From an uncultured Centipeda sp. (GTDB lineage Bacteria; Bacillota; Negativicutes; Selenomonadales; Selenomonadaceae): a DNA stretch of 5,951 nt. The notes below the pieces were generated by a model. That model was given only the letters and a program-made list of their open reading frames with translations. It was not told the DNA's origin and did not search any database. Both the position numbers and the translations under genes were made by a program. The stretch spans positions 1-5,951 of the forward strand of contig CALALM010000243.1 in assembly GCA_937925565.1 (NCBI GenBank). Reading direction: 5' to 3'. Positions 1 to 5,827 of the stretch are shown here, piece by piece (the stretch's first letter is position 1; every line of letters starts with the position of its first letter).

Positions 1-1102
<1,102 letters not shown>

Positions 1103-1142
1103 GTAGTTTCACACTCCTATGTCTGTTCTGTGGATCTATGAT

Positions 1143-1170
1143 GATAGCGCACGCAAAAAAGCCTGCGCCA
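1143..1170 (-). promoter_or_regulatory. Hairpin in the secA 5' leader
   Basis: In the predicted secA leader, GCGCAGGC and GCGTGCGC pair over 8 positions with one G-G mismatch, enclosing a loop of six T. It lies about 40 bases upstream of the Shine-Dalgarno. The T run is in the loop rather than after the stem, so it does not look like an intrinsic terminator. A role in secA expression is possible but not shown. Confidence 0.3.
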
Positions 1171-1186
1171 AGACAGTATTCGTTTC

Positions 1187-1195
1187 ATTATAACA
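1187..1195 (-). promoter_or_regulatory. Extended -10 promoter of secA
   Basis: On the minus strand the sequence TGTTATAAT is a perfect TGnTATAAT extended -10 element. The best -35 at 17-base spacing is ATGCAA (1210-1215), only a 3/6 match, as is common for extended -10 promoters. Transcription would start near 1180 and leave a leader of roughly 78 bases before the TTG start of secA. The element lies inside the T-rich tail of the upstream terminator. The call comes from consensus matching only. Confidence 0.6.
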
Positions 1196-1239
1196 CAAAG
1201 CCCCTGCCTTTGCATACTAAATGTTGCAGGGGCAGGGGC
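1193..1239 (-). terminator. Rho-independent terminator after the Rpn-like gene
   Basis: On the minus strand GCCCCTGCC (1239-1231) pairs perfectly over 9 bp with GGCAGGGGC (1208-1200). The loop is 22 bases and itself contains two TGCA half-sites. The stem is followed by TTTGTGTT, a weak, interrupted U-tract. It lies about 40 bases after the Rpn-like stop codon and directly precedes the secA -10 box, so it would insulate secA from read-through. Confidence 0.6.
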
Positions 1240-1279
1240 GGGACAGACGAATCGGAGGCCATGCAGGAGACACATCTTT

Positions 1280-1786
1280 TTATCCGCGGACAAGCGCCGC
1301 ATACTTTGCACGCTCTGCCGCGGGAATCTGCAACGCCTCCATCGCCTTTTCCACGGAGAGATTCATACTCTTCATCAGATTACGAATGGATGAGGCAAGG
1401 GCTTGCTGCATCCCCTGCTGTATTCCCTGCTGCATCCCCTGTTGCATTCCTTGCTGCATTCCACACTCCATACCATCCTCCCACGCTTCCTCGGCACGCA
1501 CCTGACGTGCCAGTTCTTCGTCCCACTCGAAATTCACCATATCAAAGACCTCCTTTTCCTGCTTTTCTGTGAAGTATTCCGGCAAGTAATTGTGTGCTAT
1601 ACGTACGAGAAAACTCACATCGTTCTTTTCACTCGCAAAAAACGTCTCATTCATCGTGGTAATCCGAATATCATCCGGTTCCGTCCGTTCGTAGGTGAGC
1701 GCGGTGTAGATGTCCGACAGTCGCTTCTCATTATTGAATATATCCCGAAAGAGGGAGTCCTTATATGTGCGTTTTGTCTGCCTCAT
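1280..1786 (-). CDS. Rpn-family (PD-(D/E)XK) protein, internally deleted, with GMQQ repeats
   Basis: The open frame encodes 168 residues. The start QTKRTYKDSLFRDIFNN and the stretch EPDDIRITT...NDVSFLV match the N-terminal part of the Rpn/PDDEXK recombination-promoting nuclease (transposase-like) family. The tail RAEEAWEDG, a Gly/Gln repeat, then LMKSMNLSVEKAMEALQIP matches the usual C-terminus. Family proteins are generally near 280-320 residues. Here the sequence jumps from NDVSFLV (residues 55-61) straight to a segment normally near the C-terminus, so the central part with the second catalytic strand is missing. The frame stays open, so the deletion is in frame. I chose ATG at 1786, where homologs begin and with GGAG 11 bases upstream. 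A GTG at 1816 would add 10 residues but lacks a good ribosome site. The gene lies 46 bases after the LysR gene with no terminator between, so co-transcription is possible. It is probably inactive as a nuclease. Confidence 0.7.
   Translation of the reverse strand: MRQTKRTYKDSLFRDIFNNEKRLSDIYTALTYERTEPDDIRITTMNETFFASEKNDVSFLVRIAHNYLPEYFTEKQEKEVFDMVNFEWDEELARQVRAEEAWEDGMECGMQQGMQQGMQQGIQQGMQQALASSIRNLMKSMNLSVEKAMEALQIPAAERAKYAALVRG
1403..1462 (-). repeat. Five 12-bp tandem repeats encoding GMQQ
   Basis: Five consecutive 12-base units (coding-strand consensus GGRATGCARCAR) encode GMQQ GMQQ GMQQ GIQQ GMQQ, residues 109-128 of the Rpn-like protein. A degenerate sixth unit, GMEC, precedes them. The units differ at a few positions, mostly silent, so the array is not freshly duplicated. 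Each unit is four codons, so gain or loss keeps the frame. Confidence 0.9.
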
Positions 1787-1832
1787 TATCTGCTTTTCTC
1801 CATCATAGCCCCTCACCGCCGGAATGTAAAGA

Positions 1833-2732
1833 TCATCCCTTCTTCCCCCCGCCGAGCAGTTCCTTCGTCAGTCTGCGCAGGTAGTTCATGACGATACGCA
1901 CGTCGTCAAACGTCTGGCGCCCCTTCTTCGTGACGAGTCCGCTGTTGATAAAGATGGGATCAATGAGCGGAATCTGGACAAAGTTGTCCGTGGGGAGCAC
2001 GGACGGACGCGCGAGGAAGGTCGATCCGATCCCTGCGTGCACGAGATTCTTGACGGTGTGGAGGTAGGGCGAGTAGTGCACGACATTCGGCTTTTCACCC
2101 GCACGTCCGTAAGCGTCCTGCACAAGGCGGTCAACAAAGAAGTTGCTGTCGAGCATGATGAGCGGCTCGTTCCGCAGTTCCGTCACGCTGAGCGAATGAC
2201 GCTGCGCAAACGGATGATCGGGACGCGTGACGAAGGTGCACTCGCAGTCGAAGAGTTTCGCATACGTGAGGCGCGAGCTGAAATCAACGGTGTAATTCGT
2301 CAGCGCAAAGTCCAGCTTTTCCTCCTCGACCATCTGCAGCGCACTCACGCCGCCCGTCTCGATGATCTCGAGGTCGATCTCGGGGTGTTCGCGGTGGAAG
2401 TCGCCGAGGATGTGCGGCAGAAAGACAACGCCGAGCTGCAGCGGCATCGCGATCCGCACCTTTGCATGACGGTGCGCCATATCGCGGATCTCGTCGTCGA
2501 GCCGCGCGACCTCGGTGAGGATGTAGGAGACCTTGCCGAGGAGCTTCGCCCCGTCCGCCGTGACCGTGATCTTGCGCCCCTCGCGATGAAAGAGATTCAG
2601 CCCCGTCTCCGCCTCAAGTGCCTGCATGGCAACCGTGACCGTCGGCTGGGAGACGTGCAGGTGCTCCGCTGCCTTTGTGATGTTCTGCCACTGGCAGACC
2701 TCATAGAAGTAACGCATCTGTACCAACGTCAT
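1833..2732 (-). CDS. LysR-type transcriptional regulator
   Basis: The product is a 299-residue DNA-binding regulator of the LysR family, which act as tetramers and respond to a small effector. The N-terminal winged helix-turn-helix is clear: MRYFYEVCQWQNITKAAEHLHVSQPTV... with the HTH at about residues 18-37, followed by ALEAETGLNLFHREGRKITVTADG. Residues from about 92 form the periplasmic-binding-protein-like effector domain (VRIAMPLQLGVVFLPHIL, then FALTNY and AGIGSTFLARPSV). I chose ATG at 2732, with GGGAG 8 bases upstream. A TTG at 2747 in the same frame would add five residues but has a poorer site. Length and architecture are normal. The gene is transcribed away from the small plus-strand gene at 2977, a typical LysR arrangement that makes that gene and its own promoter the likely targets. 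The effector cannot be told from sequence. Confidence 0.95.
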   Translation of the reverse strand: MTLVQMRYFYEVCQWQNITKAAEHLHVSQPTVTVAMQALEAETGLNLFHREGRKITVTADGAKLLGKVSYILTEVARLDDEIRDMAHRHAKVRIAMPLQLGVVFLPHILGDFHREHPEIDLEIIETGGVSALQMVEEEKLDFALTNYTVDFSSRLTYAKLFDCECTFVTRPDHPFAQRHSLSVTELRNEPLIMLDSNFFVDRLVQDAYGRAGEKPNVVHYSPYLHTVKNLVHAGIGSTFLARPSVLPTDNFVQIPLIDPIFINSGLVTKKGRQTFDDVRIVMNYLRRLTKELLGGGKKG

Positions 2733-2800
2733 CCGATCATCTCCCAATTCATACCTCTTCGTTCTATCCTTATTCGTAAAAACTATTCCGTAATTAGTTT

Positions 2801-2830
2801 ACTATATATTTTTCTCGCTGAACAGGGCAA
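2801..2830 (-). promoter_or_regulatory. Probable promoter of the LysR gene
   Basis: On the minus strand TTGCCC (2830-2825, 4/6 to the -35 consensus) is followed after 18 bases by TATAGT (2806-2801, 5/6 to the -10 consensus). Transcription would start near 2794 and give a leader of about 62 bases. A short inverted repeat, TAGT-TT-ACTA (2795-2804), overlaps the -10 and could be part of an autoregulatory operator. That role is speculative. Confidence 0.45.
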
Positions 2831-2891
2831 ATATCACATATAATAAAAATTTTTCATAGCCTCGCCCTATCATTTTATCAAAAAGGAATAT

Positions 2892-2920
2892 TTTTCACGC
2901 TCTGTAAAAAGTGCTAAATT
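2892..2920 (+). promoter_or_regulatory. Probable promoter of the 54-residue gene
   Basis: TTTTCA (2892-2897, 4/6 to the -35 consensus) is followed after 17 bases by TAAATT (2915-2920, 4/6 to the -10 consensus). A TG one base before the -10 (TGCTAAATT) gives an extended -10. Transcription would start near 2927, leaving about 50 bases before the ATG at 2977. Confidence 0.4.
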
Positions 2921-2976
2921 AAACTCAGTTGAAAGAGCGCGTACGCGCAGGACATAGATAGAAATGGGGAACGGAA

Positions 2977-3141
2977 ATGGCAGTGTATTTTGCAGATGCG
3001 GTGGAGCGTTTCGTCGCGGATATGCTCGAGGCGAATGAGGACAATCTGAAGGCGTTTGAAACGAAGCCGGGCGTGTATTCCAACGTCGATCCTGACACGC
3101 ACCACGATGTCGAGATCCCGGACGTGCACCTCACAAAATAA
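2977..3141 (+). CDS. Small acidic protein of 54 residues, function unknown
   Basis: An ATG at 2977, preceded by GGGGA 6 bases upstream, opens a 54-residue frame ending in TAA at 3139-3141. The protein begins MAVYFADAVERFVADMLEAN, likely an amphipathic helix to about residue 29. It continues into a Pro/Asp/His-rich tail with DPDTHHDVEIPDVH (residues 38-51). It has 12 acidic and 4 Lys/Arg residues, no Cys, no signal peptide and no membrane segment. Support for a real gene comes from the ribosome site, a promoter candidate, codon use like the neighbouring genes (GAG, GCG, CTG, GTC), and a strong terminator about 60 bases downstream. It is divergent from the LysR gene, so it may be that regulator's target. 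I do not recognise the family. The clustered His and acidic residues could bind metal, but that is only a guess. Confidence 0.65.
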   Translation: MAVYFADAVERFVADMLEANEDNLKAFETKPGVYSNVDPDTHHDVEIPDVHLTK

Positions 3142-3175
3142 CCTTCTATCATCCTACTACAGATAGATAAAAAGG

Positions 3176-3195
3176 AGTGTCGGGATTCCGACTCT
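3176..3195 (+). other. Small hairpin before the terminator
   Basis: AGTGTCGG pairs with CCGACTCT around a GATT loop, giving 8 positions with one T-T mismatch. It sits between the small gene's stop and the main terminator. It could protect the mRNA 3' end or add to termination. The AAAGGAG just before it looks like a ribosome site, but the GTG that overlaps it opens only a long frame antisense to hypE, so I do not call a gene there. Confidence 0.35.
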
Positions 3196-3197
3196 AC

Positions 3198-3234
3198 CGA
3201 AAAAGCGGGCGGCTGACCACTGCCCGCTTTTTCG
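3198..3234. terminator. Bidirectional Rho-independent terminator between the 54-residue gene and hypE
   Basis: CGAAAAAGCGGGC (3198-3210) and GCCCGCTTTTTCG (3222-3234) form a perfect 13-bp stem with an 11-base loop. Flanking A5 and T5 runs give a U-tract in both directions. It lies 56 bases after the small gene's stop and 8 bases beyond the hypE stop, so it serves both convergent transcripts. Confidence 0.9.
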
Positions 3235-3242
3235 TGCGCTTT

Positions 3243-4250
3243 TCAGCAAATCCTCGGCACCAGCTCCCCGAGCGGCAGATCCACGATGCGGATGCCGCCG
3301 AGCGCGGTGCGCAGCCCGACCGTCCCCGGCTCCTCCGCAGTCGTCTGCCCGATAACGCACGCCTCACGTCCGTGGGGATCTTCGTGCATCACCGCAAGCA
3401 CGCGCGCGGTATCTGCCGGCGGGACAAAGGCGAGGAGTTTGCCCTCGTTCGCAAGTGTCAGCGGATCAAAGCCGAGGATGTCACAGACGCCCTGCACGGC
3501 AGGACGTACGGGGATCGCCGCCTCGTCCAGCAGGATGCCGACATGCGCCGCCGCCGCAAGCTCGTTCAGCGACGCCGCCACGCCGCCGCGCGTCGGATCG
3601 CGCAGCACGGCAATCGACGGTGCCGCCGCGAGCATCGCCGCCGTCAGATGGCAGAGCGGCGCACTGTCGCTCTGTATTTCGGGCGGCAGCGTCAGGTCAT
3701 GCCGCGCCGCCATGACGGTCGCCGCATGGTCGCCGAGCGTGCCCGAGACGATGATGTCCATGCCCACCTTGATATTCGTCGGCGCGATGTTCACGCCCTC
3801 GATCATCTCCCCGACGCCCGCCGTATTGATGTAGATGCCGTCGCCGCAGCCGCGCGGCACAACCTTCGTATCGCCCGTCACGATGAGAACGCCCGCCTCC
3901 TCCGCCGCTGCGCGCATATCGCGCACGATGCGGCGCAGCGTGGCGATCGGAAAGCCCTCCTCCAGGATCACGGCGAGCGAGAGCCAGCGCGGCACCGCCC
4001 CCGTCATCGCGAGATCGTTGACCGTCCCGCAGACCGCGAGCCGCCCGATGCTCCCGCCGGGGAAGAAATGCGGCTGCACAACGTAGGAGTCCGTCGTAAA
4101 TGCCGCGCGCCCCGCCGTTGGCAGAACCGCACCGTCATGCAGCATATTCAGGATCGTGTTCCCCAGCTCGGGCAGCACGACCTCCTCCATCAGCGCATGG
4201 GAAAGCTGTCCCCCCGCGCCGTGCGCGAGCGTGATGACCTCATGCTCCAT
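3243..4250 (-). CDS. hypE: Hydrogenase maturation protein HypE (carbamoyl dehydratase)
   Basis: HypE receives a carbamoyl group from HypF on its C-terminal cysteine, dehydrates it with ATP to a thiocyanate, and passes cyanide to iron on the HypC-HypD complex during NiFe-hydrogenase assembly in the cytoplasm. The 335-residue product has the family's usual length and the AIRS/PurM-like fold. HGAGG is at residues 10-14, FTTDSYVV and the GGSIGRLAVCGTVNDLAMTGA stretch at about 51-85, VTGDTKVV at 124-131 and RDPTRGG at 217-223. The C-terminal PRIC ends in the essential acceptor Cys335. I chose ATG at 4250 because MEHEVITLAHGAGGQ is the standard N-terminus and GGGAGG lies 7 bases upstream. A longer frame open to 4466 lies inside hypD. 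The start overlaps the end of hypD by 11 bases, implying translational coupling. It is the last gene of the operon. Confidence 0.97.
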   Translation of the reverse strand: MEHEVITLAHGAGGQLSHALMEEVVLPELGNTILNMLHDGAVLPTAGRAAFTTDSYVVQPHFFPGGSIGRLAVCGTVNDLAMTGAVPRWLSLAVILEEGFPIATLRRIVRDMRAAAEEAGVLIVTGDTKVVPRGCGDGIYINTAGVGEMIEGVNIAPTNIKVGMDIIVSGTLGDHAATVMAARHDLTLPPEIQSDSAPLCHLTAAMLAAAPSIAVLRDPTRGGVAASLNELAAAAHVGILLDEAAIPVRPAVQGVCDILGFDPLTLANEGKLLAFVPPADTARVLAVMHEDPHGREACVIGQTTAEEPGTVGLRTALGGIRIVDLPLGELVPRIC

Positions 4251-5349
4251 AGCGGAACCTCCCTCCCCCGTATTTGTACCACGCGGCGCACGTTCCCTCG
4301 ACCGACACCATGCAGGGACCAACGGCGTGCTCCGGCACACACGCCCTCCCAAAGAGATTGCAGTCGCGCGGCATGATCGCGCCGCGCAGCACCTCACCGC
4401 AGCGGCAGCCATGCCGCCCATCGCCGACTGCTCCCGCCGCAAGCGGGCGCACGCGGGCAAAGTCATACTGCGCGTACTCCTCGCGCATCAAAAGCCCCGA
4501 GGCGGGAATCTCACCGAGCCCGCGCCAGCGCACGGTCGCAGGTTCGTAAACGCGGTCGATTGCCGCGCGCGCGACGGGATTGCCCTCCCGCCGCACGACC
4601 GTCTCATAGGCGTTCTCAATGCGTGCCTCATCCATCCCGATCTGCCGCACGAGCATGTGAATCGCGCGCAGAATCTCAAGCGGCTCAAAGCCCCCGACCA
4701 CGCCCGGGATGTGATACTCCTGCGCAAGGAAATCAAACGTCGCCGTCCCCGTCACGACGGCAACGTGCCCCGGCAGGAGGAAGCCGTCGACGTTCGTCTC
4801 GCCGCCATCGAGGAGCGCACGCATCACGGGCGGGACGAGCTTTTGCGCGGACAGCAAAAAGAAGTTCCCGAGCCCCTGCTTCTTAGCCGCGAGCACCGCA
4901 GCCGCCTCCGTCGGCGCAGTGGTTTCAAATCCGACGGCGAGGAATACAACCTGCTTGCTCGGGTTTTCCGCCGCGACCGTCAGCGCGTCGAGCGGCGAGT
5001 AGACGATGCGGACATCCGCACCCTGCGCCTGCGCCTCGGTGAGACTGGAGCGCGTCCCGGGGACTTTCAGCATATCGCCGAACGTCGTGATGATGACATC
5101 CTCCATCCCCGCATACGCAATCGCCGCGTCGATGTAGTCGTCCGCCGTCACGCAGACGGGGCAGCCGGGCCCCGAGACGAGCTCGACGCCCTCGGGGAGA
5201 ATCTGCCGCAGACCCGCGCGAAAGATCGCGACCGTATGCGTGCCGCAGACCTCCATGATGCGGATCTTCTTCCCCTGTGCGGCGAGAATGCGGCGCATCT
5301 CCGCGACCATCTCAGCCGCCCGTCGCTGTGTCTCCTGTGCGCGCGTCAT
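4240..5349 (-). CDS. hypD: Hydrogenase maturation protein HypD (iron-sulfur scaffold)
   Basis: HypD pairs with HypC as the scaffold on which the Fe(CN)2CO unit of NiFe hydrogenases is built. It carries a [4Fe-4S] cluster. The 369-residue product has full family length and all its signatures: CGTHT at residues 35-39, GPGCPVC at 60-66, VGFETTAPTE at about 139-148, LPGHV at about 192-196, VVGGFEPLEIL at 218-227, and the C-terminal cysteines C315, C317, C330, C337, C346 and C354, which include the cluster ligands. The start ATG at 5349 overlaps the hypC stop in an ATGA junction, with GGAG 8 bases upstream inside hypC. The end overlaps hypE by 11 bases and carries its ribosome site within the codons for GGGRFR. 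No key residue is missing, so the protein should be functional. Confidence 0.98.
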   Translation of the reverse strand: MTRAQETQRRAAEMVAEMRRILAAQGKKIRIMEVCGTHTVAIFRAGLRQILPEGVELVSGPGCPVCVTADDYIDAAIAYAGMEDVIITTFGDMLKVPGTRSSLTEAQAQGADVRIVYSPLDALTVAAENPSKQVVFLAVGFETTAPTEAAAVLAAKKQGLGNFFLLSAQKLVPPVMRALLDGGETNVDGFLLPGHVAVVTGTATFDFLAQEYHIPGVVGGFEPLEILRAIHMLVRQIGMDEARIENAYETVVRREGNPVARAAIDRVYEPATVRWRGLGEIPASGLLMREEYAQYDFARVRPLAAGAVGDGRHGCRCGEVLRGAIMPRDCNLFGRACVPEHAVGPCMVSVEGTCAAWYKYGGGRFRYGA

Positions 5350-5585
5350 AGAATGTGCTCCACCGTACGCGGCGCGCCGCGCATCTCCGCACGCAGAGCC
5401 TCGATGCGCTCCGCCTCCTCCGCCTCCACGATCTGCATCGCAAAGCCCGCGTGGACGAGCACATAGTCGCCGAGCTTCGCCTCGGGCAGCAGCATCAGGC
5501 TCGCCGCACGCCGCACCCCATTCAGCTCGACTGCGGCAAGCTGGTCCTTTATCTCAACGACTTTCGCCGGAACTGCCAAACACAT
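5346..5585 (-). CDS. hypC: Hydrogenase maturation chaperone HypC
   Basis: HypC is the small chaperone that, with HypD, carries the Fe(CN)2CO group and delivers it to the hydrogenase large-subunit precursor. The 79-residue product starts MCLAVPAKVVEI. Cys2, exposed once Met is removed, is the iron-binding residue. The core LGDYVLVHAGFAMQIV at 38-53 is the family signature, and the Glu/Ala-rich C-terminal helix is normal. I chose ATG at 5585 because the MCLA N-terminus is invariant and GAGGAG lies 5 bases upstream. An in-frame extension to 5627 is not used by the family. It is the first gene of the hypC-hypD-hypE operon. Upstream is a repeat region rather than hypA, hypB or hypF, so those must lie elsewhere. 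Confidence 0.97.
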   Translation of the reverse strand: MCLAVPAKVVEIKDQLAAVELNGVRRAASLMLLPEAKLGDYVLVHAGFAMQIVEAEEAERIEALRAEMRGAPRTVEHIL

Positions 5586-5640
5586 AGTTTCTCCTCTGTT
5601 ATTATAAATTGTTCGATTCCATCTCAATCAAAGCATATCC
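5586..5640 (-). promoter_or_regulatory. Upstream region of hypC with an awkwardly placed TATAAT
   Basis: A perfect TATAAT occurs on the minus strand at 5606-5601. The -35 options are TTGATT with 19-base spacing and TTGAGA with 15-base spacing, neither ideal. A start 7 bases downstream would fall near 5594, inside the Shine-Dalgarno (5596-5591), leaving only about 9 bases before the ATG. The operon promoter may be this one with an unusually short leader, or may lie further upstream. TTGAT resembles an FNR half-site, but the second half is poor. Confidence 0.25.
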
Positions 5641-5827
5641 CTGCGCGTTCAAAGCGCCCCCACCGTCACGCGAACGCGTGCCACCTCCCCCGCTGTGGCA
5701 GGGGAGGCTTTGGTGTACGGCTCACAGCTTTCCCCGTCACGGCGGGGGGCTTGGAGAAACGCTATATCAGCTTCCCCCGTCGGAACGGGGGAAGTGGCGA
5801 GCAAAGCGAGCCGATAGGGGAGCAGTG
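5641..5827. repeat. Compound hairpin-rich dispersed repeat (two modules in opposite orientation)
   Basis: Module A, read on the minus strand, has CCTCCCC/GGGGAGG stems (5701-5707 with 5684-5690), then TGGC, a perfect CACGCG/CGCGTG hairpin (5667-5680), and a G-rich end near 5652. Module B, read on the plus strand, has a perfect 10-bp stem CTTCCCCCGT/ACGGGGGAAG with loop CGGA (5771-5794), then TGGC, a GAGCAAAGCGAG spacer, and GATAGGGGAGC near 5827. Both therefore share the order hairpin-TGGC-spacer-GAYRGKGGG. Between them lies a third imperfect hairpin, AGC..CCCCG/CGGGG..GCT (5727-5751). The pattern resembles non-coding, multi-copy MITE/REP-like elements seen in Firmicutes genomes. No transposase is encoded. 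Exact ends cannot be set from one copy. Confidence 0.6.

Larger units (their letters stand above)
2733..2976. promoter_or_regulatory. AT-rich divergent control region between the LysR gene and the 54-residue gene
   Basis: This 244-base gap is much richer in A/T than the flanking genes. It holds outward-facing promoter candidates for both sides and a 10-bp palindrome AAAAATTTTT at 2845-2854 about midway. LysR regulators usually bind such divergent regions at T-N11-A sites. Several A/T-rich matches occur here by chance, so I do not name one as the operator. No convincing open frame lies in it. Confidence 0.5.

Noticed and set aside
1117..1188. Short minus-strand leader frame just before secA (ATG at 1188, MKRILSWRRLF..., stop TAG at the secA ribosome site), a possible SecM-like leader peptide.
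   Set aside because: Its ATG overlaps the -10 box, so the predicted transcript would start after it. It also has no ribosome site of its own.
1403..1891. Plus-strand Leu/His-rich frame across the 12-bp repeats, suggestive of a membrane peptide.
   Set aside because: It is the complement of the GMQQ repeat. It has no ribosome site and spans two minus-strand genes.
2037..2843. Plus-strand open frame of 268 codons opposite the LysR gene.
   Set aside because: It is an antisense shadow of a clear LysR gene, with no ribosome site and no recognisable motif.
2845..2854. AAAAATTTTT palindrome as the LysR operator.
   Set aside because: Symmetry does not extend beyond 10 bp, and such A/T runs are expected by chance in this AT-rich gap.
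3177..4376. Plus-strand frame of 399 codons starting at a GTG next to AAAGGAG.
   Set aside because: The ribosome-like site overlaps the start. The frame passes through a strong terminator and then runs antisense to hypE with Arg-rich low-complexity content.
4156..5466. Plus-strand frame of 436 codons opposite hypD and hypC.
   Set aside because: It is a shadow of the hyp genes and has no domain or start signals.
5641..5827. CRISPR array or attachment site in the repeat region.
   Set aside because: The modules are inverted hairpins without regular direct repeats and unique spacers. No integrase or tRNA end is present.
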